Assembly (NCBI RefSeq): GCF_013396335.1
Contig: NZ_JABWSY010000017.1
Location: forward strand, 62,001 to 126,000
Direction of reading: 5' to 3'
Length of the DNA: 64,000 nucleotides
Source of the DNA: Bacillus sp. EB106-08-02-XG196
Lineage (GTDB): Bacteria > Bacillota > Bacilli > Bacillales > Cytobacillaceae
In this document: piece after piece, positions 8,487 through 17,190 of the stretch
Layout: each line of letters begins with the position of its first letter
Numbering within the stretch: the first letter of the stretch is position 1
Made by a program: the position numbers and the translations under genes
Notes under the pieces: model-generated
Databases searched by the model: none
Told to the model about the DNA's origin: nothing
Seen by the model: the letters and a program-made list of their open reading frames with translations, nothing else

Positions 8487-9224
8487 TCATTTCAGCTTTA
8501 ATTCAGAATAAAACTTGACGATATCACTTCTCGTTAAGGATGTGGAAAATTCTATTTCCTTTTCATTGGTATCAAAAGCAACTGCTTCTTGGAAGATACA
8601 CGGACTTTCGGAACGTATTTTCAGCAGCTTGCTCTCACTTTCATCGGAAACCGTGACCTGCATATACTCCTTTGCCATGACAAGGACAATCCCGTACTTT
8701 CTTTCTAAAATTTCATATAAGGAATGATTGTCTGTAATAATTTCATCGAGCCCAGGACATAGCTTCTCCGGCAGGAATGATTCTTCAATCGAGATCGGAG
8801 TCTCGTTAACAAGCCGAAGCCGTTGAATAGCGATCATCATTTCTCCCAGGGGCAGTTTAAGCTTTTGAGCTAAATTAGGTGTGGCTTCCATTTTACGAAT
8901 GGACAGAATCTGTGTGCTCGGTATTAATCCTTTACTCAGCATGTTCTTGGTAAAACTATTAAACGTAACAAAATCCATTTGGATTTTCTTATTGTTGACA
9001 AAGGTTCCCGACCCTACACGCCGCTCCACTACACCTTCCCGCTCCAAGATCGACAAGGTATGTCTTGCTGTCATCCGGCTGATTTGATACTGCTCAGCCA
9101 ATTCCCGTTCAGAAGGAAGCTTATCACCATGCTTAAGCTTTCCGCTATCAATTTCATCGAGAATTTTATTTTTTAATTGTTTGTAAAAAGGAACATCCTC
9201 TTCATCTTTGTTCATTCTACTCAT
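8487..9224 (-). CDS. frlR: GntR/HutC-family regulator of fructosamine genes
   Basis: The protein is 245 aa. An N-terminal winged helix-turn-helix spans about residues 10-75 (PSERELAEQYQISRMTARHTL is the recognition region). A UTRA effector-binding domain covers about 95-240. Such proteins are usually repressors released by a phosphorylated sugar-amine. Identical palindromes before itself, frlD and frlC argue that it controls all three units and its own synthesis. The start is the ATG at 9224 after GGGAG. Confidence 0.88.
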   Translation of the reverse strand: MSRMNKDEEDVPFYKQLKNKILDEIDSGKLKHGDKLPSERELAEQYQISRMTARHTLSILEREGVVERRVGSGTFVNNKKIQMDFVTFNSFTKNMLSKGLIPSTQILSIRKMEATPNLAQKLKLPLGEMMIAIQRLRLVNETPISIEESFLPEKLCPGLDEIITDNHSLYEILERKYGIVLVMAKEYMQVTVSDESESKLLKIRSESPCIFQEAVAFDTNEKEIEFSTSLTRSDIVKFYSELKLK

Positions 9225-9313
9225 CTCTATTTCTCCCGTATATGCACATATTCAATCCATATACAAAGGATATAGTATTTTTTCTTCATTTGTAAATTCT
9301 TGTTTTTTATAAA

Positions 9314-9325
9314 TGGTATATACCA
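9314..9325. promoter_or_regulatory. FrlR-type operator, copy 3 (autoregulatory)
   Basis: TGGTATATACCA lies 89 bp upstream of frlR. A looser inverted repeat of GTATATG/CATATAC at about 9239-9265, closer to the gene, may be a weak second site. Confidence 0.8.
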
Positions 9326-9344
9326 ATATATGGAAATTAATTTC

Positions 9345-9358
9345 TAAAAACGCTTACA
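9345..9358 (-). promoter_or_regulatory. Probable cre site upstream of frlR
   Basis: On the minus strand it reads TGTAAGCGTTTTTA, which differs from the CcpA-binding consensus TGWAANCGNTNWCA at one position. It suggests catabolite repression of the fructosamine genes. Confidence 0.55.
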
Positions 9359-9857
9359 TTTGTTTTGCAATAAAAGCAGGCTCTAGGATGATGTTTACCG
9401 AGGAGATTTGGAGAATGAAGTTCATTTTTGTCAGTATCTGAAAAACAATTGAATATCTTTCGTATTGTCAGAATTGTTAATTAAGTTTAGGATAATTTAA
9501 TTCTACCCCCTTGTCAATATATTATCTACTAAACAAATATCTACAAAATTAGTAAAATTGACTAGACTATGGATTGGTAATTTCATCTTGCCCCCTGTCA
9601 ATACTAGAATTCCGCCTTTAGTCTTATAAGAATAATGTCGATATTTGTCCTGATTTTTCCCTAAAGCAGGTTCCGTATGCATTAAAAATGAGAGAGTAGA
9701 TCATTAACAGGAATTAGAGATAATTCACAAAACTAACATATATTCCCCATTTATAAGATTTTGTAAACGATATAATACGAGTAGTCCCGGTAAAATTCTC
9801 CATTTCCCCTCTCTTTCTTTTCCAAAAAACAATTCACTATGAAAGCAGGTTGATTTG
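9359..9857. other. AT-rich intergenic region, no gene seen
   Basis: About 500 bp separate frlR from the next gene. I see no ORF with a plausible ribosome binding site, no tRNA and no strong hairpin. There is a loose duplication of CCCC(C/T)TGTCAATA at about 9509 and 9593. The region must hold the promoter of the plus-strand gene at 9858. Confidence 0.5.
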
Positions 9858-10697
9858 ATGAAGAACAGCAACAATACAAAGGATATTTGTGACGATAAAG
9901 AACCGCAGATGAAAGTATTAATGAAGCATTTTGAAAATCCAAAAGAACGTGAAAATCTATTAAAAAATATGAAGATAAGTGCTGAATTTGACATGAGGCA
10001 ACGAGGACATTTTTTATTTTATGGGAAGGATTTTATTGACTATAAACTTGAACGCCCCTACGACAAAGACCGCAATGAGTTTCTCCGTATCTTATCAAAC
10101 TTCATGTCCTACGTTTTGGAAGATGACTGTCCATCCTCATGGAAAAAATGCAAGCGACCATTCTGGGAAGAACTGATATTCACCCACTTACCACATGTTA
10201 TGAGAATTACCCCCGATCAAAATCAAGTTGAAACCTTCCTCTCCCAATTAAAAATGTTTGTCCAGTGGCTTGATAAGCGTAGTGGCACAACATGGTTTAC
10301 AGTGGTTGATAAATATTCAAAAGAGGCAATTTCCGACCTAAAAGTATGTGAGAAAGTGCTGAATGCTATTTTTTTGAGAGACTTCCCACAACTTCATCAG
10401 AAAGGCTTTAGCCCCGAGCAGCAAATCGAAATAGCTAGCCAGAGTTTCAAGCAATGTACAAAAAGATGGGATAGCCTTTTTGAGGTTAAAAGTATCTTTG
10501 ACCAGATTACTGTATTAAAAGAATTTAACACCAATATCACCTATTATGTAAAAGGCTTGCCCACTCATTTAATCGTCCCTGGACTCATTATGAATGGCTA
10601 TATTGGCCGAAAGAGAGGAACCTTACTCTGGGAGTGGTTTCAAACCGATGGAATCTATCCGCAAAAGGGGAGGAAATACCTTAAACTAAATAGTTGA
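9858..10697 (+). CDS. Hypothetical protein
   Basis: This predicted soluble protein of about 279 aa is rich in Lys, Phe and Trp, with no signal peptide or membrane segment. I recognise no domain. A repeated style of helical segments (MKHFENPKERENLLKNM, then FLRILSNFMSYVLEDD) suggests an all-alpha fold. Trp/Phe-rich stretches such as SGTTWFTVVDKY and the C-terminal GYIGRKRGTLLWEWF may form a core. The start at the ATG at 9858 is preferred over the TTG just before it. It stands alone between two minus-strand genes and has the same base composition as its surroundings. No function is proposed. Confidence 0.75.
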   Translation: MKNSNNTKDICDDKEPQMKVLMKHFENPKERENLLKNMKISAEFDMRQRGHFLFYGKDFIDYKLERPYDKDRNEFLRILSNFMSYVLEDDCPSSWKKCKRPFWEELIFTHLPHVMRITPDQNQVETFLSQLKMFVQWLDKRSGTTWFTVVDKYSKEAISDLKVCEKVLNAIFLRDFPQLHQKGFSPEQQIEIASQSFKQCTKRWDSLFEVKSIFDQITVLKEFNTNITYYVKGLPTHLIVPGLIMNGYIGRKRGTLLWEWFQTDGIYPQKGRKYLKLNS

Positions 10698-10771
10698 GAG
10701 ACCAATAAAAGTGCAATGGCCAGCATTATAAAAAAGCCGTGAGCATATGAAGCCTGCCCGCGACTCTAAGG

Positions 10772-11338
10772 TTAATTCTTAAAAACATCCTCTATATCAA
10801 CTCGAAAACCTTCAAACAATCTAGATGTAGCTTCACCTTTACTTTTTTGCATATCATGTTGTTCATACATATTTCCATCATTGAGGGCATATACCGTTAC
10901 TGCGTTCAACATTGGATTAACAATCCAATACTCTTTGACACCATAATTCATATAGAGATTTAACTTTGTAATCAGGTCATGTGACTGATTGGAGGGGCTT
11001 AAGATTTCAACGATTAGGCTTGGAACACCAACATATCTAGCATCTGTAAAACCACTTTTATCACATATGATGCTGATATCTGGGATGACAATTTTGATTC
11101 CCTTCACTTTTTCATCTTTTAATTCAATATCATATGGCGCATGAAATAACTCACATGATTTACCCTCAATAAAATCCCCAAATTTGTTCTCAAGCTTTCT
11201 AGATATACGTTGATGTTTTGTCGATGGTGATGGTGACATATAAACAAATCCATCTATATATTCTAGTAACGCATCAGAGTTTTCACGGATTTGAAAATAT
11301 TCATCAACAGACATGGGATCAGTACGGTATTGATTCAT
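10772..11338 (-). CDS. Uma2-family (DUF820) PD-(D/E)XK nuclease-like protein
   Basis: This 188-aa protein has the Uma2 layout: MSVDEYFQI and YIDGFVYMSPSPSTKHQ at the N-terminus, a central PDISIICD and LIVEILSPSN (the D and E-x-L positions of the nuclease-like core), then KLNLYMNYGVKEYWIVNP. Members are widespread, often multicopy, and of poorly known biological role; restriction-endonuclease-like activity is predicted only from fold. It is monocistronic here. Confidence 0.85.
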   Translation of the reverse strand: MNQYRTDPMSVDEYFQIRENSDALLEYIDGFVYMSPSPSTKHQRISRKLENKFGDFIEGKSCELFHAPYDIELKDEKVKGIKIVIPDISIICDKSGFTDARYVGVPSLIVEILSPSNQSHDLITKLNLYMNYGVKEYWIVNPMLNAVTVYALNDGNMYEQHDMQKSKGEATSRLFEGFRVDIEDVFKN

Positions 11339-11426
11339 TTCACCTATCCCCTTTTCTTTAAAAATTACTAATTGTATTTTACCACGTTTTATTTACCGCT
11401 ACTTACTTTCAAACGCATTATAATTC

Positions 11427-11437
11427 GTGCCTGTCAC
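11427..11437. repeat. GTGCCTGTCAC dispersed motif
   Basis: This near-palindromic 11-mer is closely related to the core of the palindrome at 940-970. It lies in the 289-bp gap between the Uma2 gene and the sucrose operon. Confidence 0.5.
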
Positions 11438-11506
11438 TCCCTGAATAATCTTGTTTCACACAAGGTTCCCTAGATTATGAAGACATGCTTAAATTTTGCC
11501 CAAAAA

Positions 11507-11549
11507 AAGAAGCTCCTCGTATGTTCAATAAACTTATGAGAAGCTTCTT
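11507..11549. terminator. 43-bp imperfect palindrome, repeat family P copy 1; likely terminator of sucrose operon
   Basis: Arms of 20 bp (AAGAAGCTCCTCGTATGTTC and AAACTTATGAGAAGCTTCTT) pair with a few mismatches around a 3-nt loop. On the minus strand the hairpin runs into TTCTTTTTTT, so it can terminate the fructokinase operon. The right arm, AACTTATGAGAAGC, is repeated exactly in copies at 53821 and 62759. Confidence 0.75.
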
Positions 11550-11627
11550 AATTATTTAGGATTTATAACATCATGCCACCCGTAGCGCATCTCCCCTGTT
11601 CAGCAGCATCATTGGGGAGGAGACCTC

Positions 11628-12602
11628 CTAATTTTGATACTCTATAAGTTCCTCAACTTTCCTCTTTGTCGGCAGAGCAGTGATCGCTCCTTTTCCTGTT
11701 GTAGTGAGAGCACCGCTTGCATTGGCAAATTGGAGGATAGAGGCCTGGTGGTCTCGCAGTACTTCTTCAAGGTTTTCCGGATTTGCATGCAATTCTAGTA
11801 ATTGATATAAAAAACCGCCAATGAATGCATCACCTGCTCCGGTTGTGTCCACCGGTTTAACAGTGTATCCGCTCGATTCAAACTTTTGATCTTTTAAAAT
11901 CAAATCCGCTCCGGCAGCTCCCTTTGTGTAGACAACTGCCTTCACGTTTCCAACGAACAAAGATTGTATCGCATCCGACTCCTCTTTTATTCCCGTAATA
12001 AAACTAAGCTCTTCATCGGAAACCTTTACGATATCTGCAGTCGGTAAAAATTCAAGAATTGCCCTGCGGCAGTCCTCCGGATCTTCCCAAAGCGGAAGCC
12101 GCACATTTGGGTCAAAGCTAACTAAGCCATCCGCAGCTGAAACAGCGGCAATTGCTTTTTTATGAGCCTGTTTCATCGGGCTTTCCACCAGATCAACTGA
12201 GCAAAAGTGGAGAATATCTCCTGCTTCGAACCAACCTGTCTCAACCTCCTCCTCACTTAACAGCAAATCAGCGGAAGGATTACGGTAAAATGAAAAGTCA
12301 CGTTCCCCGTTTGCTTTTAACGAAACAAAAGCTAAGCCCGTATTCGCCTCCCCAGTCCGGTATACCTTGTCCGTCTCAACCCCAGCCTCGACAAGCTTTT
12401 CAACTAAAAAGTCACCAAACGCATCTTTCCCTAATTTAGAAATCAACGCTGCTTTCTGCCCATATTTAGCAACGGCAGCTGCCACATTTGCCGGTGCTCC
12501 CCCAGGGGCTCTCTCAAAAGAGACAACATCCTTTAAAGCCACACCTTTTTGAAAAGGGATAAAATCAATTAACACTTCACCAATCGTAAAAAGCTTCCCC
12601 AT
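11628..12602 (-). CDS. scrK: Fructokinase, PfkB family
   Basis: This 324-aa ribokinase-fold kinase phosphorylates the fructose released by sucrose-6-phosphate hydrolase. The N-terminal GEVLIDF and GGAPANVAAAVAKYG signatures bind the sugar, and DTTGAGDAFIGGFL near residue 250 holds the catalytic Asp and anion hole. It is the last gene of the sucrose operon, 27 bp after scrB, with the ribosome binding site AGGTGG. The substrate assignment rests on context and family. Confidence 0.9.
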   Translation of the reverse strand: MGKLFTIGEVLIDFIPFQKGVALKDVVSFERAPGGAPANVAAAVAKYGQKAALISKLGKDAFGDFLVEKLVEAGVETDKVYRTGEANTGLAFVSLKANGERDFSFYRNPSADLLLSEEEVETGWFEAGDILHFCSVDLVESPMKQAHKKAIAAVSAADGLVSFDPNVRLPLWEDPEDCRRAILEFLPTADIVKVSDEELSFITGIKEESDAIQSLFVGNVKAVVYTKGAAGADLILKDQKFESSGYTVKPVDTTGAGDAFIGGFLYQLLELHANPENLEEVLRDHQASILQFANASGALTTTGKGAITALPTKRKVEELIEYQN

Positions 12603-12628
12603 TTTTCCACCTCTAATACTCTATAAAT

Positions 12629-14104
12629 TTATTTGATTTCCCATTTTACAGCCTTCACTTTAGTTTGCCCCCCACGAGCAAACACTCGAATTCCATTACT
12701 ATTTTCACCAGGAAAAATCCTACCTGTAAATACTTCAACCCCATTATTAACAAACACCTCAACAGAGGAAACATCAACAAAGATTCGGAATGAAATCTTT
12801 TCAGCGTCCAACGTACATTTCCGAATCGTACCAAACTCCTCAGCAAAGGATTCTCCCGACTCAGTTCGATCAAACACAACCTTCTTCGCAACACCATCAT
12901 ACTTAATCACAGTTTTCTCCATTTCTCCAACACGAAGTTCCAAACCGAACTCCTCAGCCGTACTATCAGAGAACTCTGCAAAAAGCTCATATGCGTTTCC
13001 CTCAAAGTCATCAAAACCAACACTTTCATTCTCAACCGTCCAGCTGATTTCCGCCTTTTTCCCGCGAAGCAATATCAGCTCAGAAACTGGCTGCTGAACC
13101 AGTTTCCCGTCTTTAATCGATAACTCACGAGGGAGTGTTAAACAGTGAGCCCATCCATTTTTATCTGTAGGATAGTTAATTTCCGGTAACCCCATCCAAC
13201 CGACTAGAATCCGCCTTCCCTGGTGATCCACCGTTGTTTGCGGCGCGTAAAAATCAAAGCCCCGATCTAACTCATGAAATGCACCATGCTTTAATTCAAT
13301 ATTCTCTAAATCTATTGGACTTCCAACTACATACCCTGATTGATAAATATTTTGATAGCTGTCCCCTTCCGCTTTTAACCCTTGTGGGGAGAAAAGGAAT
13401 ACCCCTTGTCCATCCAGCTCAAAGTAATCCGGACATTCCCACATATAACCGAACGCTTCACCTAACCCTGTCTTCACTTCGCCCGCAAACTGCCAATCTT
13501 TTAAATCCTTGGATCGATATAAAACTACACTTCCAGTCTTATTTTCTCTTTGAGTACCAATCACCGCGTAGAAGTAATCCCCATTTTTCCAAACCTTTGG
13601 ATCACGAAAATGATCGGTATAGCCGCTTGGAACTTCTGCAATCACTGGTTCATCCATTTTGACAATGCTTCCATCCGGACTCATCACAGCCAAACATTGA
13701 TAGGGGTGTCGATTCCAATATTCATCGCGCGTATTGCCCGTGTACATGATATATAATTTCCCATCATGCTCAATTCCGCTTCCGGAATACGCCCCATGGC
13801 AATCAAACTCATTCGAAGGCTCAATGGCCATTCCAACATTATCCCAGTGAACCAGGTCTTTCGATTTCGTATGATACCAATGCTTCAACCCATGAACCGG
13901 CCCGAGCGGGAACCATTGATAGAATAAATGATATTCACCATTAAAATAACTAAATCCATTCGGGTCGTTTAACAATCCTGTTACCGGCTGAATATGAAAA
14001 GACTGGCGCCATGGGCATTGATTCACAAGATTGGCTAACCCTTGGATTTCATCTACAGATACCTCGTCCATGGTTCTGTATCGTCGCTCTTTTGTCCATT
14101 CCAT
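12629..14104 (-). CDS. scrB: Sucrose-6-phosphate hydrolase, GH32
   Basis: This 491-aa intracellular invertase-type enzyme hydrolyses sucrose-6-phosphate to glucose-6-phosphate and fructose. The GH32 catalytic set is complete: nucleophile in NDPNG (residues 46-50), transition-state stabiliser in FRDP (166-169) and acid/base Glu in WEC (222-224). The C-terminal beta-sandwich follows from about residue 345. There is no signal peptide. The start is the ATG at 14104 after AGGAG. The hairpin at 14126-14151 lies between it and scrA. Confidence 0.95.
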   Translation of the reverse strand: MEWTKERRYRTMDEVSVDEIQGLANLVNQCPWRQSFHIQPVTGLLNDPNGFSYFNGEYHLFYQWFPLGPVHGLKHWYHTKSKDLVHWDNVGMAIEPSNEFDCHGAYSGSGIEHDGKLYIMYTGNTRDEYWNRHPYQCLAVMSPDGSIVKMDEPVIAEVPSGYTDHFRDPKVWKNGDYFYAVIGTQRENKTGSVVLYRSKDLKDWQFAGEVKTGLGEAFGYMWECPDYFELDGQGVFLFSPQGLKAEGDSYQNIYQSGYVVGSPIDLENIELKHGAFHELDRGFDFYAPQTTVDHQGRRILVGWMGLPEINYPTDKNGWAHCLTLPRELSIKDGKLVQQPVSELILLRGKKAEISWTVENESVGFDDFEGNAYELFAEFSDSTAEEFGLELRVGEMEKTVIKYDGVAKKVVFDRTESGESFAEEFGTIRKCTLDAEKISFRIFVDVSSVEVFVNNGVEVFTGRIFPGENSNGIRVFARGGQTKVKAVKWEIK

Positions 14105-14125
14105 GCTGATTCACTCCTAATACAG

Positions 14126-14151
14126 AAAGGAGAATCACAGGATTCTCCTTT
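14126..14151 (-). other. Intercistronic hairpin between scrA and scrB
   Basis: Perfect 11-bp arms AAAGGAGAATC/GATTCTCCTTT enclose a 4-nt loop. The following U-run on the minus strand is short (TTT), so it is probably a partial attenuator or RNA-processing signal within the operon. Confidence 0.65.
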
Positions 14152-14161
14152 TCACTTTTTA

Positions 14162-15613
14162 TTATGCTGCTGCTTGGTCAGATGTTTGTTTAACAGCTTT
14201 TTTTTCGTCTCTTTTTGCTAAAACAAGCGTGACGATAAATGCGACGGCAAATGCGATGGCCATACCGACAATATAAGAAATAATCGTATCTGGGCGAATC
14301 GAGATAATTCCTGGTATACCTGCAGCCCCTAGTGCTGTCGCCTTAACCTTGAACATCGTAACAAAGCCTGATCCAACGGCAGAACCAATAATGGCACCAA
14401 TAAATGGATAGCGTAATTTCAAATTAACCCCAAACATCGCTGGTTCGGTAATCCCTAGTAAGGCAGAGATCCCGGCTGCTGAAGCAGTTCCTTTGATCTT
14501 GGTATTTTTCGTTGTTTTTAGCACCGCAAGAGTCGCTCCTCCCTGTGCAATGTTTGACATCGCCGCAATGACGAAGATAAACGATCCACCCGTTTTCACA
14601 ATATCGGCAAGTAATTGTGTTTCTACCGCAATAAAGCTATGGTGCATACCTGTAATAACTATTGGTGCATAAAGTAAACCGAAAAGGATCCCGCCAATTA
14701 CACCTGTTGAATCATATAACCAAACGATTCCATCTGTTAATAGATTACCAGCTGAGCGTGTCAGCGGCCCTACCAAAGTAAACGTTAAAACCCCTGTAAC
14801 AAAGATAGACAATAACGGTGTTACTAGATTGTCTAAAGCGGATGGAACAACCTTCCGTAAGGATGTTTCTATTTTTGCTAGAATAAAAGATGCGGCAAGA
14901 ACAGGAAGTACGGTTCCCTGGTAGCCTACCTTTTCTATTTCTAGGCCAAAGAGATTCCAAACTGGGACCTCATTGTTCAGTAATGCGGCACCATAACCGT
15001 ACCCATTTAATAAGTCTGGATGAACCATTAGCATTCCGAGAGTGGCTCCAAGGAAAGGATTCCCTCCAAACCGCTTCGTTGCTGAAAAGCCGATTAATAT
15101 CGGTAAGAAAACAAAGGCTGCATTTGCAAATGTATTAATAAGTGCCGCTAAATCCGCCATTTCTGGATTTGCATCCACTAATGATTTTCCCTCAAGAAAT
15201 AAATCTGGAGCTGTTAAAATATTGTTTATCCCCATTAATAAACCACCAGCTACAATCGCTGGAATAATCGGAACAAAAATGTCTGATAGCATTTTGACGA
15301 ACTGCTGAATCGGATTTAGTTTCTTCGTCGCTGCGTCTTTTACATCACTCGTTGACATTTCTGTTTGACCTGACATCTTCGCCAAGTGTTTATAGACCTC
15401 GTTTACTGTTCCAGATCCTAAGATAATTTGAAACTGACCTCCTGTTGAAAAGGTTCCTTTTACAACATCCATGTTGTCCAACGCTGCTTGATCAACAACT
15501 GTTTCATCATGTAAAACAAGACGTAAGCGAGTGGCGCAATGCGCTGCAGCTGATACATTTTCCTGACCACCAATGGCATCTAGTACTTCCCGAGCAATTT
15601 TTTTATGATCCAT
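14162..15613 (-). CDS. scrA: Sucrose-specific PTS permease EIIBC
   Basis: This protein of about 483 aa imports and phosphorylates sucrose. The N-terminal EIIB domain contains the phosphorylated cysteine in AAHCATRLR (near residue 26). From about residue 110 a ten-helix EIIC membrane domain of the glucose/sucrose superfamily follows, with GITEPAMFGVN near residue 390. There is no EIIA domain, so it must use another EIIA, as other Bacillus sucrose permeases do. The start is placed at the ATG at 15613 after GAGGGATTAGG, because the upstream in-frame ATG lies inside the operator. Confidence 0.92.
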   Translation of the reverse strand: MDHKKIAREVLDAIGGQENVSAAAHCATRLRLVLHDETVVDQAALDNMDVVKGTFSTGGQFQIILGSGTVNEVYKHLAKMSGQTEMSTSDVKDAATKKLNPIQQFVKMLSDIFVPIIPAIVAGGLLMGINNILTAPDLFLEGKSLVDANPEMADLAALINTFANAAFVFLPILIGFSATKRFGGNPFLGATLGMLMVHPDLLNGYGYGAALLNNEVPVWNLFGLEIEKVGYQGTVLPVLAASFILAKIETSLRKVVPSALDNLVTPLLSIFVTGVLTFTLVGPLTRSAGNLLTDGIVWLYDSTGVIGGILFGLLYAPIVITGMHHSFIAVETQLLADIVKTGGSFIFVIAAMSNIAQGGATLAVLKTTKNTKIKGTASAAGISALLGITEPAMFGVNLKLRYPFIGAIIGSAVGSGFVTMFKVKATALGAAGIPGIISIRPDTIISYIVGMAIAFAVAFIVTLVLAKRDEKKAVKQTSDQAAA

Positions 15614-15641
15614 CCTAATCCCTCTCTTTTCATCTGACTTC

Positions 15642-15653
15642 GGAACCGGTTCC
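15642..15653. promoter_or_regulatory. LacI-family operator, sucrose copy 1
   Basis: The perfect palindrome GGAACCGGTTCC lies 28 bp upstream of the scrA start codon, where a bound repressor would block the leader. The central CG dyad is typical of LacI/GalR operators. Confidence 0.85.
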
Positions 15654-15689
15654 ATTCAAGAGTAAAAAAAATAAAAGCTCTCCACGATA

Positions 15690-15701
15690 GGAACCGGTTC
15701 C
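15690..15701. promoter_or_regulatory. LacI-family operator, sucrose copy 2
   Basis: A second exact GGAACCGGTTCC lies with its centre 48 bp from copy 1. AT-rich DNA on its upstream side (TAAAAT on the minus strand) is a possible -10 element. Confidence 0.85.
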
Positions 15702-15774
15702 AATTTTAACTAAAAAAATTTGTTTAAGAGAAACCAAATCCATTTGTCGCCAATTGAATAGGTCCCTCTTAATT

Positions 15775-15786
15775 GGAACCGGTTTC
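15775..15786. promoter_or_regulatory. LacI-family operator, sucrose copy 3 (one mismatch)
   Basis: GGAACCGGTTTC lies just after the scrR stop codon, 85 bp from copy 2. Three sites around one promoter suggest cooperative or looping repression. Confidence 0.75.
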
Positions 15787-15796
15787 GTTGTCTTTA

Positions 15797-16795
15797 TTAT
15801 AGGGGAGTGTTAAAGAGATTGTCAACGCTTTCCCGCTCAATAATTTCAAATTTAGAGACGGTTACTTTTTCCACAGGGCGTTCATTGACTAACTCAACAA
15901 TGTGTCTTGCAGCCGTTTCCCCCGCTTCTTTGTAAAAGAACTTAGCTGTCGTTATGCCCGGATGAATGATTCCTGTCACATCATAGCCGCCAAAGCCCGT
16001 TACTGCTAAGTCCTGTGGAATCGTAATTCCCTCTGAATACGATGCCTTCAGAACCCCAAGAGCAATATTATCGGTTGCACATACAAAAATGGAAGGCTGA
16101 AATTCATGGATAATTTCCTTTGCACTAGCTTGTGCAGCTGGAATATTGAATAATGTCTCATAGAAGCGAACATCGCAATCGTCTACTTCTTGTATCACCT
16201 TTTTAAAACCTTGCTTTCGGTTCACGCCTACTGAAATATCCCTTTCCGTTACGCCAAGATAAGCAATTTTCCGATATCCTTTTTCAAGGACATACCTCCC
16301 CATCGCATAACCAGCATTAAAATCATCATGAATCAGACTATGAAAGTTCTCATGCTCTTGTCCAATTAATAGTACAGGAACCTTAACACTTTCAAATGCC
16401 TGAATATGCTGATCTGTAATTTCAGTGGCAAGCAAAATAATCCCCGCCATCTTTTGATTGGCGAAGCTATAAATACTTTCAATCTCTCGCTCCAGACTTT
16501 GACTTGTATTGGAGATAAGCATCTGATAGTTCATTTTCTTTAATTGTTCATCGATGCCAATTAACGTTTGTGAAGCAGCAAAAGAATCAAGCCGCGGGAC
16601 AATCGTGCCAATAATATTCGTTTTCTTCGCTTTCAAACTCTGCGCAAATGGATTCGGAGAATACCCAGTTTCCTTGATTGCCCGTTCAATTTTCTTCTTC
16701 GTTGCTTCCCCAACTGAGCCGCCATTTAAAAACCGAGAAACCGTACTTTTCGCTACACCTGCAAGCTTGGCAATATCTAGTATTGTACTACTCAT
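15797..16795 (-). CDS. scrR: LacI-family sucrose operon repressor
   Basis: This protein of about 332 aa has an N-terminal LacI helix-turn-helix (DIAKLAGVAKSTVSRFLNGG, residues near 6-25), the YSPNPFAQSLK hinge helix, and a periplasmic-binding-protein-like effector domain. It lies directly upstream of, and reads toward, scrA, with three CG-centred operators in between. It is therefore the obvious local repressor, probably released by a sucrose or fructose metabolite. I take the ATG at 16795 as start; the frame extends three codons to a TTG. Confidence 0.88.
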   Translation of the reverse strand: MSSTILDIAKLAGVAKSTVSRFLNGGSVGEATKKKIERAIKETGYSPNPFAQSLKAKKTNIIGTIVPRLDSFAASQTLIGIDEQLKKMNYQMLISNTSQSLEREIESIYSFANQKMAGIILLATEITDQHIQAFESVKVPVLLIGQEHENFHSLIHDDFNAGYAMGRYVLEKGYRKIAYLGVTERDISVGVNRKQGFKKVIQEVDDCDVRFYETLFNIPAAQASAKEIIHEFQPSIFVCATDNIALGVLKASYSEGITIPQDLAVTGFGGYDVTGIIHPGITTAKFFYKEAGETAARHIVELVNERPVEKVTVSKFEIIERESVDNLFNTPL

Positions 16796-16923
16796 ATTCC
16801 TCAACCTCGTAACATTTTATATTCATACCATTATAGTATCACAAAAAGGAATCCATAATGGAGCAAACCCCGAACATTAAAAAACATCCCAAAAACTGAG
16901 GAAAAATATTATTAAAAAGTAAT

Positions 16924-17061
16924 GCTTTGTTAAATTTCTTTGTTAATTTTTAGTTTATCAGTATAAAAGATTAATGAAGGACTAATCAGGTGAGTTCTTA
17001 ATGAGATTAGTCCTTCATAAGGATTTTTATGTGTAAAATCAACATCAAACTTTAACAAAGC
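16924..17061. mobile_element. MITE-like element A, about 138 bp
   Basis: Terminal inverted repeats of 27 bp pair with 22 identities; the outer 11 bases GCTTTGTTAAA are exact. Inside is a second inverted repeat, ATGAAGGACTAATC/GATTAGTCCTTCAT, with perfect 14-bp arms. There is no coding capacity. The ends resemble those of element B at 37812 (AAAATCAACAT then CTTTAACA-AGC), so both look like non-autonomous derivatives of one insertion-sequence family. I cannot name the family. Confidence 0.65.
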
Positions 17062-17068
17062 TAAAAGC

Positions 17069-17106
17069 AAAAGAACCGTTCCCATATGGTTTGGAACGGT
17101 TCTTTT
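17069..17106 (-). terminator. Strong terminator of the glucuronoxylan operon
   Basis: Perfect 14-bp arms AAAAGAACCGTTCC/GGAACGGTTCTTTT enclose a 10-nt loop. T-runs lie in both orientations, so it can act bidirectionally. It follows the ThuA-like gene and abuts MITE-like element A. Confidence 0.85.
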
Positions 17107-17190
17107 ATCATTATTCTAGCTATTTACCACTCACTGTATATGGATAGCCTAGTATAATTTTTCATTGTTCGTGAGATAAATGCATTATTT

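Noticed and set aside
9359..9857. Non-coding RNA or riboswitch in the gap before 9858
   Set aside because: No stable stem, terminator or conserved riboswitch element was seen; the sequence is simply AT-rich.
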